A stretch of 64,000 bases of DNA from Isochrysis galbana (GCA_018136815.1 CM030932.1:1-64000); one strand, 5' to 3'; shown: positions 42,137 to 53,893, numbered from the stretch's first letter. Translations and numbers: made by a program. Notes: a model not told the origin generated them from the sequence alone.

Positions 42137-43374
42137 ATGCCTCCTCGCGTCGGGGTCGGGGTAGGCGTGCTGGTGGTCGAGGGGGGCCACCTGCTGCTGG
42201 GGAGGCGGAAAGGGTCTCACGGGAGTGGCACATGGGCACTGCCCGGTGGCTGGCTCGAGGATGGCGAGAGCTTCGCCGCCTGCGCCGCCCGGGAGCTGGC
42301 GGAGGAGACGGGGCTCTGCGTCGCAGCCGACGCCGACCTCTCCACACTTCCCGTCGTGGCCAACAACGTGATGGAGGGCGGCGGTGTGCACTCGGTGACG
42401 GTGTTTGTACACGTAGGCCTGGGTGTACGCGCCGATGAGCCCGACCGCACCTTGCGCCTCCCAGACGGCAGAGGAGCGCTACTACCAGCGGTGGCGGTGA
42501 TGGAGCCGAACAAGTGCCACGAGTGGAGGTGGTGTCCTCTCGCCGACCCGCTGCCGACGCCGCTCTTCCCGCCGCTGGCACACCTTGTGAGCACTGAATA
42601 TTGGCGCCAGGCCATTCTACCGCTCGCTACGACACACAACGAGGAGGACGGCCACACGGGCGCAGACGCAGACGCGCCTGGCCGAGATGTGGTCGCCATT
42701 GTGAACGAGCGCATCGAGCCAGGGTCTCTCGTCTCGGCCGTCGTCTGTCCGAGCGCGGGCGGGATCGCGACATTCACGGGAACAACGCGCGACACGTTTG
42801 AGGGCAAACCGGTCCTTCGGTGAGTGTGCACCCTCCCCAAGCGCCCAACCCCTGAGGCGCATGGGGCTACTAGCGCATGCACACCAACGCCGCAGTTCCC
42901 GTCCCACCTCGCAGCCTCGAGTACGAGGCGTACGAACCGATGGCTAAGTCTCAACTGCTTGCTCTTTGCGCGACTGTCCGCAAGAAGTGGTCTGACGTAC
43001 GGCACATCGCCGTCGCCCATCGCGTCGGAGTGGTGCGGCAGTGTCCCTGCGCCGCAAGCCGCCGTGCACCATATCCTTGTGATCGAATCACGGCATCATG
43101 CGTCGCAGACTCCTGCTCAAACATCGCTACCCCCCCCCCCCCCCGGCGCCTCCCACACAAGCAGGTGCCGGTGACCGAGGCGAGCGTGGAGATTGCCATC
43201 TCGAGCCCGCACCGCGCGTCTGCTCTGGCGGCGTGCGCCTTTGCCATTGATGAGCTCAAGGCCAAGGTGCCCATTTGGAAGAAGGAGGTGTATGGTGGAG
43301 TCGAGGGAGAGCGCGGGGCGTCGTGGAAAGCAAACCCGGAGGCGTTCGAGAACATTCATACAGTGCACGGATAA
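42137..43374 (+). CDS. NUDIX hydrolase-MoaE (molybdopterin synthase large subunit) fusion
   Basis: Three exons: 42137-42819, 42915-43032 and 43165-43374; introns GT-AG; 336 residues. Residues 1-~150 are a NUDT15-like NUDIX domain with a perfect Nudix box at 38-60 (GWLEDGE...RELAEETGL), which hydrolyses nucleoside diphosphate derivatives. Residues ~183-336 are MoaE/MOCS2B, which with the MoaD thiocarboxylate converts cPMP to molybdopterin. Motifs are [12 protein letters not shown] (R218), [25 protein letters not shown] and [11 protein letters not shown], with K299 and K306 matching the catalytic lysines of E. coli MoaE. One exon spans the domain junction, so this is a true fusion rather than two neighbours. 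No MoaD partner is seen. The start is the first ATG after transposon debris. Confidence 0.9.
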
Positions 43375-44080
43375 CATGAGCAGGGATAGGCGAGGATGGA
43401 AGATTAAGGGGCCAAGCAAGGGGCCGGTGATGTGGCACGGCAGAGCCACGACTTCGGCTTTGACGCCTTCTTTGGGCTTTGTTACCAAGATTGTTCAGAG
43501 CCGTACTCCGCTTGCCGTTCAATCGCTATTAGACGGTGATGGTAACCTCACTGCCTGGGGACATGAGTACAATGCACCGAATGATGGTGTGAATTGCAAC
43601 CCTAAGATGGTGGGGCTGCCCACGCACATCTCTAAGTGCCTGGTGCATTTGGCCGCAGCAGCACGCTGGCGCCGAGCTACAATCTACAATAAACTACTGA
43701 GCTACTAGCTACCAACTAAGTGCACCTTGCATCTTCGTGTAGAGCGTTGCGGGCGCTTGCGGCACGAGCTACGCGTTGCAGCTGCAACGCTCGCTTGTCG
43801 TTGCTCTTTGCTCCTTTGCCTTTTGCTAGACTACCACTACCACTAATAATGTCTAATGCTTGTGTTTACCATCGCCATCGCCCCGTCACCGTCCCACCCG
43901 TCGCAGCGGCAGCGGCCCCCCCTTCGACCCCCACTGGGCCGAGGCGGCAGTAGCCCCCCCCCGCGGAGTGGGAGTGGGGAGTGGGAGGCTGGCGACGGGT
44001 AGGTGTCCGACAAGAGCGGGGGAGCGGAGGCGGAGGCGGAGGGAGCGGCGGCGCAAGCTCGCCTGGGCCGGGGGGAGGCC
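43375..44080. other. downstream of MoaE fusion, no gene supported
   Basis: An AATAAA at ~43688 could serve as a polyadenylation signal. A plus-strand frame continues to 43708 without family resemblance. 43750-44080 is mixed sequence with C and G runs. Confidence 0.4.
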
Positions 44081-45440
44081 TCTCGTACTAGTACTAAGTA
44101 AGGTCCCACCTTCAAACATGTTTTTTTACTAGTACTAAGGTCGTCCCGCGGGCGTTCGCTTATTGTAAGGCGGAATGCGGAATACTTGGGCAAGTTTGCC
44201 TGCCCCAAGCAACAAGAAAGGAGGGCCACTCTCACTCTCCGCTCTCCGCGGGACGATTGCACGGAATGCAAAGCGCGCTTTGGCCGAAGGCTTCGCGCTT
44301 CACACCCCCTTCTCCTTTTTGCTTCTCGTTGCCTTTTGGTTTATGTCCCTGGAATCGCGGTATCCCCGTGTCCCTGGTCCCTAGTCCCTAGTCCCTAGCC
44401 TATAGCCTATAGCCTAGTGGCTGGTGACTGGTGACTGGTGACTGGCATAATAAATTGCAAAGCGCCACACGTTTGACGCAATTGACAATTGACAATTGAC
44501 AACAACTTTCAACTTTTGGCAGTCGTCAGTTGCAAGAATCGTGCAAGTTTGGCCGACAAGTTTGGGCGAATTCCGCTAAAATGTCGCATTCGCGAGTCGA
44601 CACTCGTTAGGCTTCGCTCTTCTCTTCGTCGTTTGGCATTTATCGTTATAATTCTCTGCTTTCTCTCGTTCTCGGTCAAAAGCTTCGCTTGGATGCATGG
44701 GATCGTGGGTTGTGGAGCGCCCTCTCTCTTTCTCTCGAAAGAGAGGGGAAGTTTCCCCACCTTTCTTCCTCCCAGGCGCCTCGCAAATAGGTTTAATTAG
44801 CTATCTCCGCCTGCGTTTCTTTATCTGCTTCTGGGGGCAATCAGGTTTAATTTGCGACCTCTTCGTATCTCCCCCTTAGGCACACCGCACTTCTCTCGTC
44901 TTATTCGGTAAGTCTCTTGGAATCCTGCGTAGCAAGATTGCCCCTCGTTTCCGTTATGGTGCGATTCCCGTTCCAGACAAGATCGCCGACAGATCGCCCT
45001 TTGATAGTCGTCCGTCGTTGTCTGATCGGAGTGTTTGGGTTTGATTTCAGTCGAGTTATGTGAGAAAGTCGTGGGGCGAGAGTCGGGGTGTTTTCCCGGG
45101 TGTCTCTGTCCGTCGTCCTGTCGTCAGTCGTCATCCGTCGCTCTCGCTCTCGTCGCTCTCGCTCTCGTAACACTCATACCCTACAATCCCTCCTTCTCTC
45201 GCCAGTCCCTGCCATCACAGCCCTCCTCTCACTCGCCCTCGCCTCTCACCGCTCGGTCGATGTCGCTCTCGCCGCCGTCCTCGCCCTCGCTCAAGCCCGC
45301 CTGCCCGCCTTCCCCTGCTGACGGGCTTCAGCCCGTCAGCGTCTCCGATGTCGTCTCCTCCGCCGCGCCTACCGCCGACTTGGCCCCTTCCTCATTGCCC
45401 TCAGGCCCTATGGGCCATCACAATTCGTCATAAAAGTATT
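44081..45440 (+). other. possible LTR-element leader and gag start (unproven)
   Basis: Contains paired ACTAGTACTAAG motifs (44084 and 44130) and short tandem repeats (CCCTAGT, CCTATAG, GGTGACT, CAATTGA at 44375-44500). At 45260 an ATG opens a Ser/Pro-rich 57-residue frame (MSLSPPSSPSLKPACPPSP, then ADGLQPVSVSD) in a CT-rich leader. The style matches the leader and start of the gag-like fossil at 61147, so this may be the 5' end of a related LTR element. No pol is present and no LTR pair is seen. Confidence 0.3.
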
Positions 45441-46126
45441 AACCTTCAGTCGGCCATGAGTAGTAAGTAGGCTCACGATTCACGACCCTCGTGACTCGTG
45501 ACTCGTGAGTGAGAAGTGGGAGTGAGGGATTGACCGGGCTACAGGCAAGGAGCAAGGGGGGGTTCAAGGTTCAACGCGCGCCCAGCAAGTTGTGGGGGAG
45601 CTAGATACCCCAGTTTTCAGTATGTCTTTTATGTCTTAAGCCGATTGTAGGGCATGCGCCGCGCGCGAGCCCTCCCCCCCCCCCCCCCCGCGCCCCAAAT
45701 AGGCCGACTCCACCTTTTTTTTTTCCTTTCGGCATCGTCGGCTCGTGGTTACTCGTATCGCTTTACTCGTAGAGTAGTAGTCTTGTAGAGCAGGGTACTC
45801 GAGTACAAACTCTAGAGAAGAAAGAGAGGTGGGGGGAGAGGGAAAGAGGGAGGATGGGGAGCGGAGAGGGAAATATGAAGAGAGTGGGTTAGACTTCGAG
45901 GACTCTGTGGGGAGAGGGCGAGGAAAAGAGTGGGAGGAGGGAGAGGGAAAGAGGGGTGGGGGTGGGTGGGGAGAGAAATAGAAAGGGAGAGGGTAAAGGA
46001 ATAAGTAATAGGGAGAGGGCGAGGGAGAGAGTGGGAGGGGAGGCAGCGTAGGGAGGAGAGAGAGATCGAGGGGGCGGGGGCGGGGGGAGGGGTAGGGTGA
46101 GGGGGGGGGGGGGAGAGGTGGTGGCC
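45441..46126. promoter_or_regulatory. upstream region of PPWD1
   Basis: About 690 bp before the PPWD1 ATG. The last 300 bp are GA-rich on the plus strand (45810-46120), probably the 5' leader. A C-run at 45669-45688 is a homopolymer. No specific promoter element is assigned. Confidence 0.4.
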
Positions 46127-48699
46127 ATGAAGCGCCAGCTGAGCGAGGAGGCCGCGGAGGACGAGGGTTCGGAGAAGTGTGGAGGAGTATCAAACCCTTC
46201 TCCTCCACCTTCCTCGCTTCCTCCCTCTCTGCGCCGCTCTCTTGCAAGGCTTCCCTCAGCACAGATGTACGAGCGCTCGTACATGCACCGGCAGCCCCTC
46301 TCTCACATTCTCTGCACCAGCTCTCAGTTCGTGGTGACGGCGTCGTCGGACGGGATCATCAAGTTCTGGAGGAAGGCCCAGACCGGAATCGAATTCGTCA
46401 AGACCTTCCGCGCCCACGTCGGGGCGATCCGCGGGCTCGCAGCGACCTCCGACGGAAGCCTGCTCGCGTCGAGCGGCGCAGACAACGGGCTCAAGGTCTT
46501 TGACGTCCTCTCGTTCGACATGATCGCATGGATGAAGCTGGACTTCACGCCCGGGCCGTGCGAGTGGGTGGGCGGGGAAGCCAAGGGAGGCGAACACTCC
46601 CTCTCCTCTCTGCGCACTCTGCTCGCCGTGGCCGACGCCGACTGGGCCGACGTGCGGTTGCTTGACGCGGCGGCTGGCGAGGCGAAGCCGCTCCACGTGG
46701 CGAGAGTGCACAGTGCGCCCGTCCGCTGCCTCAAGTTCTGGCCGGCGCATGGGGCCGTGGTCTCGGCCGACTCGCGCGGGCTGATCGAGTATTGGAGCGT
46801 CGAGCCACCGTTTGGGTTACCCAAGAGCGCCGCCTTCCAGTACAAGACCGACACCGACCTGTATGCGCTCGCCAAGGCACGGGCAGCGCCCACCTTCCTC
46901 TCGCTCGCGCCCGACGGAGAGCACTTTGCGCTCGGTGGCACCGACGGCAAGATCCGGATCTTCCGCTTCCGAACCGGGAAAACACGGCGGACGTGAGCGC
47001 GCGCCCACCATGCTGCGCCGCGCGCCACCCCTTGCGTGCGCCACCCCTTGCGCGCGCCACCGCCTCGTCTTGCTCGCTCATCGCTTCTATCCGCGGGTGA
47101 CTGCAGCTACGACGAGTCGATGGACCGGCTCCAGGCCACGCAGAAGGAGGGCGACCCCGTCTTCAAGCTGGAGGCCTTCGACTTTGGCAGGTGCCTCCTT
47201 CTGTCTACCCACGTTCAACTCTCCCCCCCCCCCCCCTTTGCGGACCAGTCTCTTCCATCCGCGTCCTCCCTATCCGCAGACGGATGGCCGTTGAGCGAGA
47301 GTACCGAGCGGCGGCCGACGCCGCGCCGTCCAATGCCATTTTCGACGAGAGCGGCAAGCTGCTGATTTACGCGTCGCCCGTTGGCATCAAGGTGGCATCG
47401 GCGATTCCACCCACCCCTCCCCACTCCTCCATCCACCCCGAGCTCTGCGCGTCCACCTCCCTAGCAGCCGACCATTCCTGCCCGCCCATGTGCAGGTCAT
47501 TGCCTTTGAGAGTTCGACTCTCGTTCGCCTCCTCGGCAAGGTCGAGAACACGGAACGCTTCACGCACCTCGCCCTCTTCCAGGGACGCGCTTCACTCTCG
47601 GCCGCGCAGATCGGGACGGGGGCCAAGATAACCGACGAGGAGGACCCCACACTCATCTGCTGCGCCTTCAAGCGCTCCAGATTCTTCCTCTTCACCACGA
47701 GGGAGCCTGCCGAGCCCGAGGGTGACATGTCGCTCGGTCGGGATGTCTTCAACGAGAAGCCCTCCCGCGAAGACCTTGCGCTCGCGCAGATGGATAAGAA
47801 GGGCCCCCTTCCGCGCGGCGTGTGCATCAATACGTCCTACGGCGAGGTGCGCACACGTCCGCCTGGCCGCCCGGCCGCTCGGCTGGTCGCCCACACCACT
47901 CTGGGCCTTGATTGCGCAGATCCACCTCAAGCTGTTTCCAGACGAGTGCCCGAAGACGGTGGAGAACTTTGTGACGCACGCACGCAACGGCTACTACGAT
48001 GGCGTCATCTTCCACCGCGTCATCAAGGGCTTCATGATTCAGACGGGAGACCCTCTCGGCGATGGCACAGGAGGTGCGCGCCCACCCGAGCCGTACGCGC
48101 TTGCGGCGGCCACCGCTGCCCGATGACGAACTTGAAATGACCACCGACGTCCCGTTCATTCGGGTGCGGGTGATGTACACATTTCTGGTAAGTTTACCGA
48201 GGGCGACGACGCGGCAGATCGCCGGCGCCTCTAGCGCCCGCCCGAGAGTGGCTCCTTGGCAGCCCACGCTGCGCAGCTCATGCACCACACGATGGCCGCC
48301 CACAGGCACCTCCATCTGGGGTCATGAGTTTGAGGACGAGTTCCACCGGAGCCTTCGCCACGATCGACCGTACACGGTGTCGATGGCCAACGCCGGCCCT
48401 AACACCAACGGCTCGCAGTTTTTTATCACATGCGCCCCGACGACGTGGCTCGACAACAAGCACACCGTCTTTGGGCGGGTGGTACAGGTGCGCCTCCCGG
48501 GATGCGGTCGCCACAAGGCCGCGTTGCCCCGCATCGTGAAGCCGATGGTGTTGAGACGATGATGCATCGCCCAACCACGCCGCGCTCGGTCTCGCAGGGC
48601 GCTGACGTCGTCCAGGGCATCGAGAAGGTCAAGTGTGACAAGAGCGACAAGCCGCTCATGGACATCAAGATCCTCTCTATAATCGTCAAGGAAGAGTGA
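46127..48699 (+). CDS. PPWD1: PPWD1: WD40 repeat peptidyl-prolyl isomerase
   Basis: Seven exons: 46127-46992, 47107-47190, 47280-47391, 47496-47846, 47920-48073, 48306-48487 and 48598-48699; phases agree throughout; 616 residues (human PPWD1 is ~646). The N-terminal WD40 part carries [18 protein letters not shown]-equivalent [47 protein letters not shown] and KIRIFRF. The C-terminal cyclophilin domain carries [56 protein letters not shown] and [12 protein letters not shown], keeping the Arg, Phe, Gln and Trp positions expected for an active prolyl isomerase. PPWD1 is a nuclear cyclophilin associated with spliceosomes. Introns are short (74-232 bp) and begin GTG; three begin GTGCGC. Confidence 0.95.
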
Positions 48700-49254
48700 G
48701 CGCCGGCTGATGCCGGCGCGCTGCATCGTGAGGCGAAGGGGCCGCAATCTTCCCGTGACCGTTGCTCATCGCCGGGAAGCCTGAGTGGGTTCTGATGTGC
48801 GCGCGTCAGCTAGTCGGTACACTTGTACATGCGTAGCTATAGGGAGTATCCTGCAGTCTATGCGCAAGCAGCAGAAGCCGTAGTTTAACACCTCGCTGTT
48901 TGCGCACTTTTGTTTTGTGTATGGTGGTGCACACGTAGAGCACAGCTGAGACGGAAACCACGCACTCCGTTTCCCCCGAGAGCAGGCAAAGCGCACGCAG
49001 CCCGCAGCACTATTTGAGGCTGTGGGCGCCCGAAGCTCCACGCCGCCAGTCACAGGCGGCGGCGATGCGCCGCGGGGTGCGCGCACGGCAAGCGCGCGCG
49101 CGCGTCTGACTGACGCTCAACGGGCGCCACCTTTCGCTTGCTGCCGCCCTAGCCATGCTAGCCGATAGCCGATAAGCACTGCGCGTTCTAGAGTCTAGAG
49201 CCGGCGCGATGTGGGCGGACTTGCCAGCGTGCAACGCAACGCCGCAAGCGCTGC
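48700..49254. other. intergenic, no feature seen
   Basis: Downstream of PPWD1. GC-rich with alternating CG runs near 49090. No gene or repeat family is recognised. Confidence 0.5.
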
Positions 49255-49345
49255 TAATAAAAACAATTTAACATTCTCGCTACTCACGTGGCTTTGGGCC
49301 TCTACCGTATAGCCACGCCCGTGCACCCTCCCACTCCCTCCAACC
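49255..49345 (-). mobile_element. LINE 3' tail fragment, headless, diverged
   Basis: Reads AATAAAAACAATTTAACATTCTCGC, then ACGTGGCTTTGGG and TAGCCACGCCCGTGC on the plus strand, corresponding to the last ~90 bp of LINE-A in minus orientation. It is followed by a 26-bp tandem duplicate (CACTCCCTCCAACCACTAAT). Older than the LINE-A copies. Confidence 0.6.
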
Positions 49346-49629
49346 ACTAATCTTATGCACTCCCTCCAACCACTAATCTTATGATTGGTCGCCATGGAGG
49401 GGGGCCTCGGCCCCCCCCCCCACTTTCCCGACTCCCCTCATGGGGGGCGAGAACCATCCACCTCCCCTGCGCTGGCCCTCTTGGCATGCAGGGGGGACTC
49501 ACCCAGACTGCCCAGACTCTCCCAGAGAGCTGGGCACAGATCGCAGCACACCTTGGCCCGCGCTGGCCTGCTTCTCGCTTTGACCAAGCCCTCCTCCCCT
49601 GGACCCCCCTGGACCTCACGCAAACGAGC

Positions 49630-49793
49630 TAGCAAAGAAGGAAGCCGAAATGAGAGCACCCGCGAATTCTAGGTGCCGCTAGGGACGAACCCTTCCAACC
49701 TAGATGTGCCTGAGCTTCACTGTGGCTGCCCGCACGGCAAAGGACCTGGAGATAAGAGCCTGAAAATCGCATCATCTAGGATGAATGCGACAT
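49630..49793 (-). repeat. chromovirus LTR fragment
   Basis: Matches the last ~165 bp of the LTR as read at 10780-10944 (GCTAGGGACGAACCCT, AACCTAGATGT, CATCATCTAGGATGAATGCGACA). It is diverged and has no partner, so it is an old remnant. Confidence 0.8.
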
Positions 49794-50581
49794 CAATGGG
49801 TTTTCCCTCATTCTCATTGTCATTGTAGCAGCTTGTGGGGAGTTAGCTAATGGGAGCCGCGGGGGTTATGCGAGTGCGAGGGGGGAGATTCGTAGGGGTG
49901 CATATGCGTATGTGCCTAGGGACAACACACGTCTTGGCGTACGGGCAAGTGCGCTGAGAGGTGTCGTGATAGTACCGGGCTAGTGGGAGTAGTGGTACTA
50001 ACGCTCAGTTGTTTCATTATTATTAAATGCGGGATATGGGCCGGCCTAAAACTACAACGTCGTTCGTCCCAACCCCCAGTCTAACACGCTTCTAGATCTG
50101 TCACGTTTGAGGCGAGGTTCTGACTCCTGAGCAACCAACAGGCCACAAGTCGTCTTGGATCTACGTGGTTCCTAAGGGCGCCTCGACGATTTGAATGGAG
50201 CGCGAGGCGGATGCATACGGCGGATGATCTTGGATTTAACATCCAAGGTCTTTTCTGTATCTATATAAGCAGAGCGCACGGCGCGTCCGATCGATCGCCA
50301 TCGAGGCCTGACGTGGACGAGGGCCATCAAGGCATCGCTCCGCCAGAATCGTTACGACCGTCTTTTAGCTGGCGCCCATCCCCACCGGAGCCGAGTCAGA
50401 CCGGCTGCGCTGACGCCTTCGGACCGGCTGTGTCAACGCCTCTCGCTCCCCGCGCCGTCCGTGGAGATGCAGGATGTGCATTGGGAGGGTGTTGAAGAGT
50501 AGTGTCCCAAGACGAGGGAACGTTTCGCGCGACGTGCAGCTACACGGCAGCACCTCTTGCTGCACCATCACTACATTTGAT
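49794..50581. other. intergenic, no feature seen
   Basis: Spacer between the LTR remnant and the 3' end of the TBC gene. Nothing recognised. Confidence 0.5.
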
Positions 50582-51753
50582 TCAGTCGTCTTCCTCATCC
50601 GAGAACACAATCTCGTCGTCCGATTCTTCAGCGGCCATCTGGGCCTCCCGCTCCCGAATACGTCTCTGCTTCTCCGCCAGCTTCTCGCCCTCTTCCCCAC
50701 GGAGCGCGGCCACCTGCTCCGGATCGAGAGTTACAACCTTGGCCTCCTCCACGAGCGAGATGAACCAAGCGCCGTCTATGAGCACGGAAGGGGCCAAGAG
50801 GGCAGGTCAGCGGCAGCATAGCCGGACAGAGCCCACGTGGTGGGACCGTCCTCTTTCAGCGGAGCTCGGCGGCGGTGCTCACCCTCCAAATCGTCGGGAT
50901 ACTGACACTGGTCGAGGCGTAATACCTCGAGGATGAGGTTGACGTCGGTCGGCTTGAAGCTGAGGAGCCTCTCCTTGACGCGGCTGACGAGCGCGAGCGC
51001 GAACTTGAAGAGGAAGATGTGCCCATGTTCCAGGAAGGCCTCGACGAAGCGGAAGAGTGCGGCGAAGGGCAGGACGTGGACGCAGAGGCCGATGAACCAC
51101 TTGGATGCGTACGCCTCGGGCACTACGCATGCCTGCTGTAGCAACGCTGCCACCTCGGGCTCGCGCTCACCGAGCAGCCGCGCATAAACCATCGCATCGC
51201 GCACATACGCCTCGGGTGCTGCGTACCAGTATCCGGGCGTGTACTTGCCCTCGCGGCAGATACGGAGGAGGATGCGCAGGATCGTCTCGTCGTCGAAGAG
51301 AAGTATCAGTAGCGAGCAGATGTAGCCCAGTCCCTGGTGGTAGTCCTTGCTCTCCGGCCAGATCCGCGCGAGCAGGTCCATCATCCGGCGGCGGTGGCCG
51401 CTGTCTGCAAACGTCCTCTCCGCGTCACGGAGAAAGATGCGCTCGGCGGCCTCGTCGATGGGGCAGTGCGGAAGCGGTCTCTCCGGTGGCACATCCGCTC
51501 CACACAGAGCCGGCCATCCCTCGACGAGCGCCGAGAGAGACTCGGAGAGAGGCTCGCCCATCTTGAGAAATCCGCTGTTTCTCCGCAGGAGAGGAGCTCC
51601 TTTCTCCTTGGCCCAGAAGTGGGGCTCGAAGAGGATTCCGCGAGAAGAAGCGGTGGTATCGTCGCCTCCCTCCAGTCCCGCCACCCACGCCTCGTACTCT
51701 ACGCGTGTGCAGAACTCGGACTCGATGAAGGAGGGGATGTGGGAGGGCGCCAT
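50582..51753 (-). CDS. TBC-domain Rab GTPase-activating protein
   Basis: Two exons on the minus strand, 50883-51753 and 50582-50775, joined by a GT-AG intron; 354 residues. The TBC domain spans ~90-275. It has the arginine finger in IFLRDAERTF (R113) and the glutamine finger in DYHQGLGYI (Q140), the dual catalytic residues that stimulate GTP hydrolysis by Rab proteins, and the typical KWFIGLCVHVLPFAALFRFVEAFLEHG region split here as KWFIGLC and FRFVEAFLEHG. The C-terminus is a charged helix (KLAEKQRRIREREAQ) ending in an acidic tail. The start is the ATG at 51753, the first one after a long GA/CT repeat leader; upstream reading is repeat translation. The target Rab cannot be told. Confidence 0.85.
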
Positions 51754-51768
51754 CGCTGGAGAGGGCGG

Positions 51769-52055
51769 GGAGGGGAGGGAGAGGGAGGATGGGAGGCGAG
51801 AAGAAGAAGAAGAGAGTGGGGGGGGGAGAGAGAGGAAGAATGGGGAGGGAGGGAAGGTTTTTGAGAGAGAGGGACGGGGGGAGGCGGAGGCAGGGAAGAG
51901 AGGGTGAGGGAGGGAGGGAGAGAGAGAGTAGAGAGGGAGAGAGAGAGGGAGGGAGGGAGGGAAGCGAGAGAGAGGGAGAAAAGGGAGAGGAGGGAGAAAA
52001 GGGAGAGAGAGGGAGAAAAGGGAGAGAGAGAGAGAGAAGAGAGAGAGAAGAGAGA

Positions 52056-52125
<70 letters not shown>

Positions 52126-52250
52126 CAGACAGAGGAGGGAGAAAAGCGAGAGAGAGGGAGAAAAGGGAGAGAGAGAGAGAGAGAGAGAGAGAAGAGAGAG
52201 AGAAGAGAGAGAAAAGGGAGAGAGAGAGAGAGAAAAGAGAGAGAGGGGGG
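51769..52250. repeat. GA-rich tract, left arm of inverted duplication
   Basis: Purine-rich plus strand with (AG)n, GGGAGGGA and AAGAAGAAG blocks. The first ~150 bp (GGATGGGAGGCGAGAAGAAG, AATGGGGAGGGAGGGA, GTTTTTGAGAGAGAGGG) is repeated in reverse complement at 53395-53537. It forms the leader of the TBC gene on the minus strand. Confidence 0.9.
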
Positions 52251-52375
52251 GCAAAGGCGCGAGAAGGGCACAGTTTTGTTTTCGGCGCGGCTCACAGCGT
52301 GGCCCACTGCCGTCCCGCGTCGCCTAGCGATTGTATTGTATAAGTTAGCCCCCGTAGGCTCCCAGCTACCAGTAG

Positions 52376-52593
52376 CCTACATTGGGAGATACGGCCCACG
52401 ACTCCCCGAGATACGGTAGATACGGCTGTATCTCGGCTTTCATCTAGATACGGTAGATACGGGATAGGGGGCACGGGCGCCAGTCGGCGCCCCAGATACG
52501 GTAGATGCAGATACGGCTGTATCAGGCCCGTTCGCCCGTTCCCGTTCCCCAGATACGGTATCCTATATATAGCCTATATATCTCCTAAGTAGG
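52376..52593. mobile_element. MITE-1 copy b, 218 bp
   Basis: Shares with copy a the ends CCTACATTGGGAGATACGG and CTCCTAAGTAGG, the GGGCGCCAGTCGGCGCC core and the AGATACGGTAGATACGG units. It is slightly longer, with a TATATA-rich insertion near the right end. No clear target duplication. Confidence 0.8.
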
Positions 52594-53229
52594 ACCGGCA
52601 GCTCCCGGGGGGTAAGAGTAGCTAGCCCCCGGGAGCTCCTGGGGGGAGCAAAAAAAAAATTCTTGAAGGTGCCCGCTAAGCTACTAGTGACGCGCTCTCT
52701 CCCGCGCTCCCGCTACCATCGCCATCGCCTATACCCCTACCTCTGCACCCCCGCCCGCTCCCCCCCTCGTTCCTTTTTCTTCGGTTTTGGGGGGTCGGCC
52801 CATGTACACTACTTTGGGCCTAGCGCTTGGGGGAGGGGAGGGGCAGGCTTCTTGCATTTGTACTGCGCCTGTCTCGGGTCTCGGGTCCATCTCATCCCAG
52901 TGTGGGGGCCGGGCCTTTCGGCCTTCCCCATCGGGTGCTCCTGGGGGGAGCAAAAACCCTCGCAAGCTACCAGACCTGCCGGGAGCTCCCGGGGGGGGAG
53001 GTTTCCCAAACTCCTGGGAACTGTTGCCGTAGGATTGAAATCCCGCGCTGCTGTGGCTGCTGCCTGGGAGCTACCGAAGAATTCGTTCCTGCCAATAGCT
53101 ACCGGGTGGAAATAAATAACGGATAACGGCCCCCGGCAGTTACCACAAGCCGAAACCCGAACCGCCATGGGCTCCCACTCACCCTGAGCTAACAGACACA
53201 AGAGCAGTACTCCCTTCGTTGCCCTACTC
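52594..53229. other. palindrome-rich intergenic stretch
   Basis: Holds repeated GGGAGCTCCTGGGGGGAGCAAAA blocks (~52630 and ~52937) and GGGAGCTACCG-type palindromes, also seen near 355-400. No gene. The origin is unknown, possibly a small non-autonomous transposon. Confidence 0.4.
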
Positions 53230-53537
53230 ATGAGCTTCTCTCTCTCTCTCTCTCTCTGCTCTCTCTCTCTCTCTCTTCTCTCCCTCTCTCTCTCTTCTCT
53301 CTCCCTCTCTCTCTTCTCTCCCTCTCTCTCTTCTCTCCCTCTCTCTCTCTCTTCTCTCCCTCCCTCCCTCCCCCCCCCCCTCTCTCTCCCTCCCTCCCTC
53401 ACCCTCTCTTCCCTCCCTCCCCCCCCCCCCTCTCTCTCAAAAACCCTCCCTCCCTCCCCATTCTTCTTCTCTCTCCCCCCCCACTCTCTTCTTCTTCTTC
53501 TCGCCTCCCATCCTCCCTCTCCCTCCCCTCCCTTATG
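53230..53537. repeat. CT-rich tract, right arm of inverted duplication
   Basis: (CT)n and CCCTCCCT blocks ending CTCGCCTCCCATCCTCCCTC, the near-exact reverse complement of 51769-51900. The distance between the arms is about 1 kb. Confidence 0.9.
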
Positions 53538-53760
53538 CATAGTGGCTTACTTTAAGCACTACTCTACTCATACTGTATCATACTCATTAGGGCTGTGAAC
53601 ATGTTAGCCTAATATCTAGATATTAGGCTATCTACTTTCAAAAAGCATTATCTATATCTATCTAGATAGCCCTAGGGCACTATCTGTATCTATCTAGATA
53701 GCTGTGGGCGTCAAACCTATTAATAAGCTATTAATAGGTCTGTGGAAATCAAAGCCGCAG

Positions 53761-53893
53761 CTTGGATTGTAACGAGATGAACGAGATGTAACGAGATGGC
53801 CTGATGGCCCGACGACGAGATGAACGAGATGGCCTTGATGGCCCGACGAGATGAACGAGATGGCCCGAGGGCCCGACGAGATTGAACGAGATT
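53761..53893. repeat. minisatellite (GACGAGATGAACGAGATGGCC-like units)
   Basis: About four imperfect units of ~29 bp built from ACGAGATG and GGCCCGA words, inside hAT element 1. Confidence 0.75.

Noticed and set aside
43193-43708. A separate gene after MoaE
   Set aside because: The frame overlaps MoaE exon 3 in another phase and continues without any recognisable domain.
51789-52419. Long Arg/Glu/Gly-rich frames and Leu/Ser-rich frames over the GA/CT tract
   Set aside because: Open only because the repeat has no stop codons; the TBC protein begins cleanly at 51753.
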